From Streptomyces chumphonensis (lineage in GTDB: Bacteria > Actinomycetota > Actinomycetes > Streptomycetales > Streptomycetaceae), in assembly GCF_014779715.1 (NCBI RefSeq), contig NZ_JACXYU010000007.1, positions 1-64,000 on the forward strand: 64,000 nucleotides of DNA. Direction: 5' to 3'. The notes under the pieces are model-generated. The model did not search any database and had not been told where the DNA came from. It was given only the letters and a program-made list of their open reading frames with translations. Numbering within the stretch: the stretch's first letter is position 1; each line of letters begins with the position of its first letter. Position numbers and translations under genes: made by a program. This document shows positions 32,242-41,087 of the stretch, in pieces.

Positions 32242-33432
32242 ATGCCGGACGAGACGTCGTCACCGATACCGGAGCCCGAAGTCGGGCCCGAAAACGAGCC
32301 CGAGGCGGAGGCACCCGACGTGGGACCGCCCGCGCCCGGACGGCGCGGCGGTCGTTTGCGCCGCTGGCTGCGAGGCAGGCCGGGCGCGGCCCTCGCGGGC
32401 TCACTGGCCGGTGCCCTCCTCGCCGGAAGCCTGGTCGCCTGGAAGACGGACGCCCTGACGCTCCCCTGGCGCGAGGACCCGGTGTGCTGGGACGCCCTGT
32501 CCCGTGGGACCGTCGCCGACCTGGTGGGCGACGACTTCCGGGCGGACGAACTACCGCTCCGGACGGAAGGGATAAGCAGCGGCAGAGTCCTCGCCACGTG
32601 CCGCGCCATGCGCCCGGACGGCGACGGCTGGACCATGACCGCCTCCGTGCGGGATCTCGACAGCCTGTACGGGCTGGACCGCAGGGAGTGGCCCGCGGAG
32701 TTCCTCAACGGCCTCATGACCCCGCTTGGCGACGGGCTCACCGGCATGGTGTCACCGGGCCGCGCCTGGGTCGCGCTTCCCGCGTCGTGCCGACTCACCG
32801 GTAACTACGATCCTCCGACGGTCGTGGACGTGTCGTGGGGCGACCTCCACATCAGCAGAGCGGACGACGCGGAGGAGGACCGAGCCGTCCTGGCCAGGGG
32901 CGTCGTCGAACTCGCGAACGGCGTCATGGACCGCTTCGGCTGTGAGGACAGACTCCCGCCCCCGGGGAAGCTCCCGCCGCTCACCTGGCTTGAGTCGGCC
33001 CCTGAGGACGACCTGTGCGGGCTGGAGGGCCTGCGCGCCCCCGAGGCCATGCGGCGACAGGCTGAGGACGACATCGGATACGACCAGCTCCTCAGCCCAG
33101 CGTCGGAGGGGGTCGGGCCGGTCTGCGAACTGGGCCTGGGGAGACTGGAACGACTGCGGTTGATCACCATCGAGGACCCCGCGATGGCCATGGTCTACAA
33201 GAGGTCGGTCGGTCGCGTCGGGGCCGAGGCTCTGGAGGGCGACGGCGTCGGATCGTTCGTCGGCGACCTGGGTGTCTTCCAGGCCGAGTGTCCGGACGGC
33301 GAGGTCACATTCGTCGCACAGCTGGATGACTACTTCGACGCCGCATTGGCCCGCGAGCTGTTCCCGGCCTATGTCCGCGCCGAGGGCCTGCGGCTGGGCT
33401 GCGGCCCACTGCGCGTCCTGCCGAAGGGCTGA
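32242..33432 (+). CDS. Single-pass membrane-anchored protein of unknown function
   Basis: 396 residues. The first 40 or so are acidic and proline-rich, followed by an Arg cluster (GRRGGRLRRWLRGRPG) and one hydrophobic segment rich in Ala, Gly and Leu at about residues 48-66. The Arg cluster before the segment predicts a cytoplasmic N-terminus and an exported C-terminal domain of about 320 residues. That domain contains several Cys (for example in DPVCWDAL, ATCRAM, ASCRL, FGCED, DLCGLE), which fits disulfides outside the cell. I do not recognise a catalytic motif. The start is preceded by a GGGGGGAGA site. It is transcribed away from pyc, has no operon partner, and is convergent with the defence island. 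The small solitary exported Cys-containing type is common in Streptomyces; I give no function. Confidence 0.8.
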   Translation: MPDETSSPIPEPEVGPENEPEAEAPDVGPPAPGRRGGRLRRWLRGRPGAALAGSLAGALLAGSLVAWKTDALTLPWREDPVCWDALSRGTVADLVGDDFRADELPLRTEGISSGRVLATCRAMRPDGDGWTMTASVRDLDSLYGLDRREWPAEFLNGLMTPLGDGLTGMVSPGRAWVALPASCRLTGNYDPPTVVDVSWGDLHISRADDAEEDRAVLARGVVELANGVMDRFGCEDRLPPPGKLPPLTWLESAPEDDLCGLEGLRAPEAMRRQAEDDIGYDQLLSPASEGVGPVCELGLGRLERLRLITIEDPAMAMVYKRSVGRVGAEALEGDGVGSFVGDLGVFQAECPDGEVTFVAQLDDYFDAALARELFPAYVRAEGLRLGCGPLRVLPKG

Positions 33433-33534
33433 CTTGGCGGGAGGACGCGTTAGACGTGCCGCTGTCGCTGGGGGACCTGGCGCAGGCACCGGGGGATCAC
33501 GGGACAGGGCAAAGCCGGTGCTCAGACGTGTCGG

Positions 33535-34278
33535 TCAGCAGACGGAACCCCGCCAGAGTCGCGGTTCTTCGGAAGCGAAGCGTCGCTCCCGATCGTGCGC
33601 GTCGGGCAGAACACGACGCAGTTCCTTCTGGAACGCGGTGCCGTGACCGGAAACGGTGAGGTGACACAGCTCGTGTGCGAGGACAAGGTCCACCAGCAGA
33701 GAAGGAAGCTGCATCACCGCCCAGTGAACGGTCACGGAACCGGATGATGCACAGGCTCCCCAGTGGCGTCCCAGGTCCCGAGCGGCGACTGATGTCGGTG
33801 CGACGCCCAGTACGCCGGCCATCGAGGGAGCCCGGGCCGCCAGCCAGCGTGTTCCTCTGGCGGTGTACCAGGCCGCGAGGGCGTCGCCTCCTTCGCCCGC
33901 CGTGTCGGGTTCGGGAAGCTCGAGCCAACCGAGATGCAACCTGACCTGCCGGCCGGACGACCTTGGCACAAGCTTCAGGCGGTGACGGCGTCCGAGATAG
34001 GCGAACCCGGTGCCTCCTACCAGTTCCTTGACCGGCTCTCCGGACGTTGAGCCCCGGCGCCGGACCTGCTCGGCCAGACGCGGCATCCTGGCCCGGACGG
34101 CGCTGGCCACCGCATGCGGGTCGGCGTCCGGCGGAACAGCGAACACGACGCCGCCGTTGGCCGTGACGTTGATGCCCAGCGACCGGCGCCTTGGCCGAAC
34201 GACCACTTCCCAGTTCCAGTCCGCTGGAACCGGGAGCGCTGCGATGGCCTGCTGACAGTCGACGGCGGTGGTGCTCAC
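33535..34278 (-). CDS. YgjP/SprT-like HExxH metallopeptidase linked to the restriction operon
   Basis: 247 residues from a GTG start. The zinc-peptidase signature is HELCHLTVSGHG at about residues 200-211: HExxH with a further His seven residues on. An upstream RHWGACASSG segment matches the RWGSC element typical of the YgjP/DUF45 group. The gene begins 50 bases after hsdR on the same strand, so they probably share a transcript. Members of this family are often found beside type I restriction genes; a role in turnover of a restriction subunit or of a modified protein has been suggested in general but I cannot show it. The N-terminal half is a basic beta-rich domain, as in the family. The rest of the catalytic apparatus looks intact. 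Confidence 0.9.
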   Translation of the reverse strand: MSTTAVDCQQAIAALPVPADWNWEVVVRPRRRSLGINVTANGGVVFAVPPDADPHAVASAVRARMPRLAEQVRRRGSTSGEPVKELVGGTGFAYLGRRHRLKLVPRSSGRQVRLHLGWLELPEPDTAGEGGDALAAWYTARGTRWLAARAPSMAGVLGVAPTSVAARDLGRHWGACASSGSVTVHWAVMQLPSLLVDLVLAHELCHLTVSGHGTAFQKELRRVLPDAHDRERRFASEEPRLWRGSVC

Positions 34279-34328
34279 CCGGCATTCCTACCACTGTGCG
34301 GGGCGGTCACGGCTGAGGGCCGGGTGCG

Positions 34329-37300
34329 TCAGGTCGCCACGCCGCGCCCGTAGCGCAGAAACTCGGCATGCTGGTCCAAGGCCAGGTCAACAAGGCTGCT
34401 GGACACGGGGCCGGTGGCGACCCAGTCCAAATGGAGCCGCGACTCCAGATACGCGCGAACCTCTCTGCGGACCCGGATTTGCGTGTCTGTGAGCGTGACG
34501 AAGTCCGGAGAGCTCACCTTCGTGGCGAGGTGCACCGTGAGGTCGCGGGAGGCCTGTATGAGGTCGATGCCGGCTGTCCCGCGATCCCCCGACGTCTCCA
34601 GCGCCTCGCGCAGGACTTCGTACACCGGCTGTTCCGTCCACCGTTCCAGCCCGCCGGTCGTCGCGTCGTCCGCCTCCGCCGCCTGGACGTCGCTCACCAG
34701 GCTCACCAGGGCTGCGGCAGCGGCGTCGAAGTCCTCCTCCATCCGCCGGATGATCTCGGCGAGCCGGTCGCTGAAGCGCTGGTAGCGCACCGGGTCCGAG
34801 CGCAGTCGAGCAGTGATGTGCAGGTCGAGCCTGCTGCGCATGTAGGACGTACGGGCGCGCACGTCGTTGTTGGATGCCACCCTCTCCATGAAGTCGGGTG
34901 CGGTGAGGTTCACGGGCGGGATGCGCTGCTGGATGTCGCTGACCTGGAGGTGCCGGGAGATGAGCTGCCGGATCTTCGCCCCGTAGCGTCGGGGGCTGAA
35001 GTCATCCTGGCCGTCGAGGTAACGCTGGCGGGCGAGGTACTGCACCTCACCGAGGAAGCGGGCGTCCCTCTCGAAGTCGAGCGCGCGGGGTCGGGGGAGA
35101 ACCGCGTTGAGAGCGGTGAGGAAGTCCCGCACGAGTTCGTCGAACTCTCCGAGGAGCAGCGGGTCCGCCAGCGCGGCCAGCAGGTCCTCGCGTTGTGCGG
35201 CGTCCGCGAGGGAACTCAGGCCCTGGCTTGTGAGGAACCGGGTGATCTGCTCGTGCAGGCTCCTGAGCTGTGCGTCGGTTGCGGCATCGGTTTCCAGCCA
35301 CATGATGTCCCGGACCGGCTGGTCCCCCTGGAAGGCGGGGTCCAGGTGGTCGAAGGAGTAGTGCTCGTACCCGTAGACGGCCCGCAGATGGGCTTCGTCG
35401 TATTCGGCCAGGGAGCGCGATAGCTCCGGGCCGATCCCTACGTAGTCGACCACCTGGCCCCACTCCTTGGAGAAGTACGGGCGGTTGGTGCGCGCGATGG
35501 CCTGGAGTAGGCCGACGCCGCAGAGCGGGCAGTCCAGGTACAGGACCTGCTCGACCGGGGCATCGAAGCCGGTCAACAGCATGGACTGGACGACGAGAAA
35601 GGCAATCGGAGCTTCGTCCCGCGTGTCGTCCTTCGCGGAGACGTCAACGGCCCCGTACCCGTCCCACGGATCTCCGGAGGAGCACGGCTGGCCGAGCGCC
35701 GAGCCTGCTGCCCCGTGCGTCGTCGCATGCCAGGAAGGGTCAAGCGCTGCGGCGCGCGGATCCCCCAGGCCTTTCTGAAAGCGGGCGATGTGCGCTTCCT
35801 GATGGGTCTTGTTCGTCCAGAGATGCCACGTCGCGGGATCCCGTTGTCTGCTGTTCCAGCCCGCTTTGGAGATCACGACCGCCGCCTTGATGGAGGCCAG
35901 CAGCTCCCGGCTCGGTAGCAGGTCGAGCAGTTCGCGCTCCTCCGCGGAGGCCTCCTCGTACCCGTGCGGGTCGTGTGCGAGGTCGGGGTCGAGACCGTCC
36001 AACTCGCTGAGTAGCCGATCGCGGGCGGACAGCAGGGCTTCCTGGTAGCGGACCGCCGCGAGCCGGGAGACGGCGACGACCTGCGCCCCGAAGCGCTCCG
36101 GCAGTGCGGTTCGTGCCCAGTGCCGCAGCATGTGGTCCGCCTTCGCGGCGATCACCGAAGGAGCCTCGAGGATCTCCTTCCGGCGCGCGAACTCGCGGAG
36201 CACCTTGTCACGGCGTTCCGGGTCAGCGGGGATCTCGACATCGAACTCGGCGTCCAGGAAAGCCTTCTCGATCACCTCCAGCTGCACGCTGTGCGCCTCG
36301 TAGCGCACGGGCACGACCGCGCCGTCTGCCTCGGCGTCCCGCAGGGTGTAGGTGTCGGCAAAGGCACCGAAGATGTCCTCGGTGCTCTTCCTCGCCCTGC
36401 TGAGGATGGGCGTGCCGGTGAAGCCGACCAGCACGGCGTTCGGCAGCATGGCGCGCAGGCGCGCGTGCTGCCACTGCATGTGCCCTCGGTGGGCTTCGTC
36501 GACCAGGACGACGATGTCGTGCCCGGCATTGGCGACCTTGTTGTGGACGTGGTCCTCGCCGTCGGGAGACTCCGCGAGCTTCTCTTCCCGCCCGTCCCAG
36601 GCGGAGTCGTCCCGCTGTGCCTTCTGGAGCATCACGAGCGAGACGTCGGGAACGTCAACGGAGAGGAACGACCTGGCCTGCACGACTGAGCGGGAGCGAT
36701 GGATCTTCTCGTCGGCGGCTGCCAGGCTCTCCTTGATCTGCTTCTCGAGGTCCTTCCGGTCCGTCACTACGACGACCTTGTGACCCCGCAAGTCCTTGGT
36801 GCTACGCAGATGGCGGACGAGGAACGCCATGGTCAGGCTCTTCCCCGAGCCCTGCGTGTGCCACACCACGCCACCGCGCTGATCCACGTCCTGGCCGGCC
36901 TCGACTGCTCGGCGCCGAGACCGGAGCCGGGCGGTCAGCCGATGGACGGCACGGAACTGCTGGTACCTGCCGACGGCCTTGATCGTGCGCGGCCCCTGGC
37001 CGGTCTCCGTAGTGAAGTCACGGATCAGGGTGAGGAGATGTGCGGGGCGCAGCACACCGGCCACGAGTACCTGCTGCGCCGAGAGCTGCCCGCGCGGAGG
37101 GGTTCCCGTCTCCTCCCGCACCTGTTCTTCGCTGCTTGGTTCCACCGTGCGCCACGGAGCGAAGTGCCGAGCTTCGGCGGTGACGGTGCCCAGCTCCGCG
37201 TGCACGCCGTCTGTGGCGATCAGCAACTGGGCGAATCGAGTGAACTCAGTCACGGCGGACGGCGCGTCGACGCCGGCGTAGCCGATGACCTGCCCGACCG

Positions 37301-37883
37301 CCTGGTCGACAGGGAACCTGCGGTCACGGCTGCAACTGGTGACCGGCGCCTTGCACTCGATGACGGCCCACGGAAGTCCGTTGACGAACAGCACCAGGTC
37401 GGGGATGACGGCCCCGGCTCCAGGCCGTTCCACTCGGAACTGAGAGACGGCCAGGTAGTCGTTACCCGGAGCGCACTCGCCGTCCCAGTCCACGAGGCGC
37501 ACGTGCGCCGGGTCGGTCTCCTGCCATCCGGGGAGCCTCCGTGCGTTGACCCCTTCGCGCAGCAGCCGAGTCACCTGGATGTTCCCGGCCACCCCCTTGC
37601 CCTCCGGGCCCTGGCCAGGCGCGGTGCCGAGGACGAGCTTAAGAAGCCAGTCCAGTTGCTCCTCGGACAGCCACGGCGTGCCGTCCGGGCGGAGATTGAT
37701 CCGGGAGACCGCACGCTGGAACCGGTCGGCGTACAGGGCCTCCGTGAAAGACGCCCGGTCGGACGACGCGCAGTCGGTGGCGGGTTTGCCGGGCAGTGCT
37801 CCCTGCCGATGCTGCCACCCCATGCTGACCAGCTGGTCGATCAGCGGTCGCTCGACCCGGCTGTACTCCGGCTGATCCGTCAC
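34329..37883 (-). CDS. hsdR: Type I restriction endonuclease subunit R (motor and nuclease)
   Basis: 1184 residues from a GTG at 37883; the frame stays open for 82 more codons upstream, but that part has no similarity to the family and the conserved YSRVERPLIDQLV opening begins right after this GTG. Motifs: PD-(E)xK nuclease (PDLVLFVNGLPWAVIECKAP, about residues 160-179), Walker A GSGKS (about 344), DEAH box (VDEAHRGH, about 460), and TGTPI (motif III). The protein translocates DNA and cleaves it in complex with HsdM and HsdS. It lies downstream of the regulatory ATPase gene (38021-38512) on the same strand, with 137 bases between. It is separated from hsdM and hsdS by the three-gene regulatory cassette, which is unusual. 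The metallopeptidase gene follows. Confidence 0.96.
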   Translation of the reverse strand: MTDQPEYSRVERPLIDQLVSMGWQHRQGALPGKPATDCASSDRASFTEALYADRFQRAVSRINLRPDGTPWLSEEQLDWLLKLVLGTAPGQGPEGKGVAGNIQVTRLLREGVNARRLPGWQETDPAHVRLVDWDGECAPGNDYLAVSQFRVERPGAGAVIPDLVLFVNGLPWAVIECKAPVTSCSRDRRFPVDQAVGQVIGYAGVDAPSAVTEFTRFAQLLIATDGVHAELGTVTAEARHFAPWRTVEPSSEEQVREETGTPPRGQLSAQQVLVAGVLRPAHLLTLIRDFTTETGQGPRTIKAVGRYQQFRAVHRLTARLRSRRRAVEAGQDVDQRGGVVWHTQGSGKSLTMAFLVRHLRSTKDLRGHKVVVVTDRKDLEKQIKESLAAADEKIHRSRSVVQARSFLSVDVPDVSLVMLQKAQRDDSAWDGREEKLAESPDGEDHVHNKVANAGHDIVVLVDEAHRGHMQWQHARLRAMLPNAVLVGFTGTPILSRARKSTEDIFGAFADTYTLRDAEADGAVVPVRYEAHSVQLEVIEKAFLDAEFDVEIPADPERRDKVLREFARRKEILEAPSVIAAKADHMLRHWARTALPERFGAQVVAVSRLAAVRYQEALLSARDRLLSELDGLDPDLAHDPHGYEEASAEERELLDLLPSRELLASIKAAVVISKAGWNSRQRDPATWHLWTNKTHQEAHIARFQKGLGDPRAAALDPSWHATTHGAAGSALGQPCSSGDPWDGYGAVDVSAKDDTRDEAPIAFLVVQSMLLTGFDAPVEQVLYLDCPLCGVGLLQAIARTNRPYFSKEWGQVVDYVGIGPELSRSLAEYDEAHLRAVYGYEHYSFDHLDPAFQGDQPVRDIMWLETDAATDAQLRSLHEQITRFLTSQGLSSLADAAQREDLLAALADPLLLGEFDELVRDFLTALNAVLPRPRALDFERDARFLGEVQYLARQRYLDGQDDFSPRRYGAKIRQLISRHLQVSDIQQRIPPVNLTAPDFMERVASNNDVRARTSYMRSRLDLHITARLRSDPVRYQRFSDRLAEIIRRMEEDFDAAAAALVSLVSDVQAAEADDATTGGLERWTEQPVYEVLREALETSGDRGTAGIDLIQASRDLTVHLATKVSSPDFVTLTDTQIRVRREVRAYLESRLHLDWVATGPVSSSLVDLALDQHAEFLRYGRGVAT

Positions 37884-37920
37884 CGGCTGTCCCCACCCCG
37901 CCCGTCGTCGTACGCACGTG

Positions 37921-37944
37921 TGCCCCTGCCGAGGGGTAGGGGCA
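37921..37944. terminator. Short hairpin between the ATP-binding regulator and hsdR
   Basis: Arms TGCCCCT (37921-37927) and AGGGGCA (37938-37944) are exact complements with a 10-base loop. The hairpin lies in the gap upstream of hsdR and could end or attenuate the upstream transcript. No T tract follows. Confidence 0.3.
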
Positions 37945-38020
37945 AGCCTATCCCTGTCAGTGGACAGCCATGGCCATCGCGTGCGCGCGGAGCGGGGGTG
38001 AGGAACTGCCGGGGTGTAGG

Positions 38021-38512
38021 TCAGGCGGCGAGCGCCGTGGCCGTCGGAAACGGTGGCCCGTCCCCGAAGACCAGCTCGAACCAGACACTTTTTCCTCCGA
38101 CGCCGAAGAGCGCTTCGCCGACGCTGCATCCACCCCAGGCGTCCGCGAACAAGTCGAGGATGAGGAGCCCGCGCCCGCGCTCGGCGTCCGGCCGGGCGGC
38201 CCGGCGCCTCACCGGCAGGTCAGGACAGGTATCGGTGACGCTGACCCGCAGTACGGGGTGTTCCCACCGAAGCCGGACCGTCGCCGGACCCTCCGAGTAG
38301 CGCACGGCGTTGGACGTGAGCTCGGACGTCAGCAGCTCCGCCCGATCGATGAGGTCGCGCAGTCCGTGGGCGGACAGAACAGCCTTCAGGGTGGTCCGTG
38401 CGATGGCGGGACCACGCGGGTCGCGCGGGAAGTGCAGTTCGTACGACCAGGGTTCGCCGAAAGGGAGCGGACACGGGTCGGTGATCGGTTCGTCTGGATC
38501 CACGTGCTGCAT
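38021..38512 (-). CDS. ATP-binding protein of the anti-sigma/HATPase_c type
   Basis: 163 residues from the ATG at 38512, preceded by GGAG at six-base spacing; a TTG at 38578 would add 22 residues. The GHKL fold is visible: N-box SELTSNAVRYSEG, and the lid region GRGLLILDLFADAWGG. Small stand-alone proteins of this type in Streptomyces are anti-sigma or regulatory kinases and occur in WhiJ/AbaA-type loci. It is divergent from the HTH gene across 315 bases and same-strand with hsdR, which follows. I expect it to act with the HTH and DUF397 proteins as a regulatory set, perhaps controlling itself or the restriction genes. Whether it phosphorylates or only binds a partner cannot be seen. Confidence 0.9.
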   Translation of the reverse strand: MQHVDPDEPITDPCPLPFGEPWSYELHFPRDPRGPAIARTTLKAVLSAHGLRDLIDRAELLTSELTSNAVRYSEGPATVRLRWEHPVLRVSVTDTCPDLPVRRRAARPDAERGRGLLILDLFADAWGGCSVGEALFGVGGKSVWFELVFGDGPPFPTATALAA

Positions 38513-38827
38513 CAGCACTCCAAGAACGTGCGGCGGTTGGCGGTCAAGGTGCCTGCGCAGTGCGATACGGCTGGTCAAAGCCGCTTACACATCCCCTCAC
38601 CAGTCCTGAAGCCCAGTGGTGGCCTTGCCGACTGCCCTGCTTCGCGGCCGCGTTGAGCCGCCGGTGCGCTTCCGCCCGGACGTGGGTTGGTGAGTGGTAC
38701 GGGTCACAGGCTATGCCCGACCATATAACCCGTGCTACCTGTTTCACTATAACGAGTGATGCCAACTCGTAGTTGGCTTCTGATAGGCCAGATCGGCAGA
38801 CTGTCTCTCCACCGAAGGAGTCGTCCC
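38513..38827. promoter_or_regulatory. AT-rich divergent promoter region of the WhiJ-type cassette
   Basis: This 315-base region separates the ATP-binding regulator (-) from the HTH gene (+). It includes two TATAAC boxes at 38724-38729 and 38748-38753 and a perfect inverted repeat, GCCAAC / GTTGGC with a TCGTA spacer (38761-38777). The repeat is a candidate operator for the HTH protein, 51 bases before its ATG. I see no gene in it. Confidence 0.5.
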
Positions 38828-39676
38828 ATGCCGCCGCGCCAGTACCCCAGCATTCGTCAACGACGGTTCGGTGGCGAACTGCGTCGTCTGCGAGAAGCTG
38901 CTGGCATGTCCGCCCCTGTGGCGGCGCAGCGACTCGGAGCCGACCGCACAATGATCTCCAACATCGAATCGGGCCGGTTCGGGATCAGCGAGGAACGTCT
39001 TCGTCGTCTGGCCAGCATCTACGAGTGCAACGACCCAGGCTTGATCGATGCCTTGGTGGGCATGACAGGTGGCCGGACGAAGGGATGGTGGGACGAATAC
39101 CGGGGCAAGGTCCCTCCGGACTTCCTGGATGTGGCGGAGCTTGAGTACCACGCCACAGGCCTGCGCACGTTGCAGACGGCGCACATCCCCGGTCTCTTCC
39201 AGACCGAGGATCACGCGCGTGCCCTGTTCGACCTCTTCGTGCCGGCCTTGCCACGGTTGGAGGTCGAGCTGCGAGTGGCGCATCGCATGGCGCGGCTGGA
39301 CGCGATTGTCGGTGGCGAGGTGCAATACATCGGCTTGGTTCACGAAGCAGCGCTCCGGATGCGCGTCGGTGGGCCGCGCGTGGCCAAGGCTCAGCTGCTC
39401 CGGCTCCTTGAGGAGAGCGAGCGTCCCAATGTGCGTTTGCTTGTCATCCCCTTCGCCGTCGGAGGCTTCCCGATGGCAGGCGACACGGTGCTCTACGCTT
39501 CCGCCGAGAACCCTCACCTCGACACGGCGGAGGTGGATTCGCCTACTGGTGCCGTCTTCTTCGACTCGCCCACGCATCTGGCCAACTTTCGCCGTCGGCT
39601 GGACTTGGTCGAGCAGGTCGCGTTGACTCAAGAGGAGTCGCGAAATTTCATGCGTGACGTGATCAACGAGCTGTGA
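38828..39676 (+). CDS. WhiJ-type helix-turn-helix regulator (XRE HTH plus DUF5753)
   Basis: 282 residues. The ATG at 38828 is seven bases after AAGGAG (38815-38820); an upstream ATG at 38756 lacks such a site. The N-terminal XRE helix-turn-helix spans about residues 18-75 (FGGELRRLREAAG, VAAQRLGADRTMISNIESGR). The rest matches the DUF5753 domain, with the HIPGLFQTEDHAR segment and the RxERQ-like RLEVELRVAHRMARL helix typical of the family. In Streptomyces such proteins pair with DUF397 proteins, as in the whiJ and related loci, and regulate development or secondary traits. The next gene follows 11 bases later. The palindrome at 38761-38777 may be its binding site. It lies inside the restriction locus, so it could also control hsdR. 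Confidence 0.93.
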   Translation: MPPRQYPSIRQRRFGGELRRLREAAGMSAPVAAQRLGADRTMISNIESGRFGISEERLRRLASIYECNDPGLIDALVGMTGGRTKGWWDEYRGKVPPDFLDVAELEYHATGLRTLQTAHIPGLFQTEDHARALFDLFVPALPRLEVELRVAHRMARLDAIVGGEVQYIGLVHEAALRMRVGGPRVAKAQLLRLLEESERPNVRLLVIPFAVGGFPMAGDTVLYASAENPHLDTAEVDSPTGAVFFDSPTHLANFRRRLDLVEQVALTQEESRNFMRDVINEL

Positions 39677-39687
39677 GAGGCAGTACC

Positions 39688-39879
39688 TTGTCTGAACTGC
39701 AGTGGTTCAAGTCATCCTTTTCTGAGGCGTCGGGGAATGCCTGTGTAGAGGTGGCTATCGGCGAAGATGGGCAAATATTGCTACGGGATAGCGTTTTTAC
39801 GGCGAGGATGACTAAGGTGAGTCGTGCCGCATTCTCGGCGTTTATTGGCCACGTGTGTGATGCCAGTTTCCAAGCGTGA
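39688..39879 (+). CDS. DUF397 small protein
   Basis: 63 residues from TTG at 39688, with GAGAGG seven bases before it; the sequence then begins LSELQWFKSSFSEASGNACVEV, the usual DUF397 opening. A GTG at 39673 that overlaps the HTH stop would add five residues with no homology. The remainder has the typical ILLRDS and AFSAFIGHV ending. DUF397 proteins are encoded next to HTH/DUF5753 regulators and modulate them; the exact mode is not established from sequence. Its base composition is lower in GC than the core genes (33 of 60 bases G+C over 39721-39780). It is convergent with hsdS, with only five bases between the two stops. Confidence 0.93.
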   Translation: MSELQWFKSSFSEASGNACVEVAIGEDGQILLRDSVFTARMTKVSRAAFSAFIGHVCDASFQA

Positions 39880-39884
39880 GAGCT

Positions 39885-41087
39885 TCAGGTGCGGGTGTTG
39901 CCGCATAGCAGGTCCTCAACTAGTCCCCGTTGCGCTCTCCGTAGTTTGGCCAGTTGGGCCTGCACGCCTGTTGTGCGGGCTCGCGCGATTTCAATCGGAC
40001 GAAGCAGTCTTTCTTGTTCCGAGCGAGCAGGGAATGGCACTGGCATGCTCTTGACTTGCGTGGAGTTGATGGAGGCCAAGTTGGTTGTCTGGCTTCCGAC
40101 ACTTTGGAAGTAGGCACGGCCAGCTGCGGAGGCCGTGTACAGGGCGAGAAACTCTGGAGAAATATCGTTGCCGCAACGAACCCGGAAGATGTGGTTTTGA
40201 TGCAGGCAAGGGCTGAGCCGACCATCCCAAACGGCGCCCCGGCCAAGTTTGTCAAGGTCCCCGCCTTCAGTGAGGAGTAGATCCCCAGGGCGGAGTGCGA
40301 AGCGCTCGAATCGTGCCTTGGGGATGCGAATTTTTTTGACATCGGAAGTGTCAATTCTTCCGTCCAAGACGTTAGCCACACGAAGATAGGGCAGCTCGAT
40401 GGTGTCCTCGCCTGTAGGATCCGAGCCTAGTGTGACACCCGCTGATACATCTGCGAGCCTTTCAAGCCGTGCGGTTGGCCAATTCATGCTCTGTGAGAAA
40501 ATTTCAGATACCGTGGCTGATTCTACGATCGTGAGTTTTCCGAGAGTTCGCTTAAGGGATTCTATCCGTCGCTCCGCCGCTGCGTGAACGGCTACGATTC
40601 TGCGCTGTTCGTCTAGTGTGGGCGGCACGCCAATTTGCAGTTCCTGCAGGCGCGTGGTGTCTAGGCGTCCGGTTCCATGGCTGGTCTCCTCGACCATTGC
40701 CAGGATGGAATGTGATCGTGATTGGAGAGTGTGTGCTAGGAAATAAGGGTCGATTTCGTCATTTACTACGATCGCTTTGCAGTCTTGTCCGAAAGCAACG
40801 CGCTCTTCGGTCACTCCGACTCGGAGTTCGGATTTCAGGCTCATTCCTCGTACGACAAAAATTACGGCACCGCGATCCACTAGTCGTGTGCCATGCTTCG
40901 CGCCCAGTTCAGTTACCGTGCGGTCGGAATTGCTGACGCGAAAGTTCTTTAGGCTTGCTGCGCTAATCCATGGGATGTTGCCACCCCAGTATTCACCACG
41001 AGAGGTGCTGGGCGTGCCACCGGATAGCCATGTGCCAGTGTCTCCGAGGGCGACGGACCGCCAACCTGTCGGCCATTTACCGGGCAT
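39885..41087 (-). CDS. hsdS: Type I restriction specificity subunit S
   Basis: 400 residues from the ATG at 41087, which overlaps the end of hsdM by 11 bases. Two target-recognition domains are visible, each starting with a W-x(1-3)-V/A-x-L-G/A segment (near residues 7-15 and about 213-222) and ending in a conserved-helix region with EQ-R ([22 protein letters not shown] and [18 protein letters not shown]). It should set the DNA target of the HsdM/HsdR complex. The open frame continues upstream, but that part is the shifted reading of hsdM. The base composition is strikingly unlike its neighbours: 27 of 60 bases G+C at 40501-40560 and 26 of 60 at 40741-40800. This suggests foreign origin or recombination of recognition domains. 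Confidence 0.95.
   Translation of the reverse strand: MPGKWPTGWRSVALGDTGTWLSGGTPSTSRGEYWGGNIPWISAASLKNFRVSNSDRTVTELGAKHGTRLVDRGAVIFVVRGMSLKSELRVGVTEERVAFGQDCKAIVVNDEIDPYFLAHTLQSRSHSILAMVEETSHGTGRLDTTRLQELQIGVPPTLDEQRRIVAVHAAAERRIESLKRTLGKLTIVESATVSEIFSQSMNWPTARLERLADVSAGVTLGSDPTGEDTIELPYLRVANVLDGRIDTSDVKKIRIPKARFERFALRPGDLLLTEGGDLDKLGRGAVWDGRLSPCLHQNHIFRVRCGNDISPEFLALYTASAAGRAYFQSVGSQTTNLASINSTQVKSMPVPFPARSEQERLLRPIEIARARTTGVQAQLAKLRRAQRGLVEDLLCGNTRT

Noticed and set aside
37884..38129. N-terminal extension of HsdR
   Set aside because: The added 82 residues are basic low-complexity sequence and overlap the regulator gene; the conserved opening starts after GTG 37883.
38513..38578. TTG start at 38578 for the ATP-binding protein
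   Set aside because: It adds 22 residues with no similarity to the family; ATG at 38512 has GGAG at good spacing.
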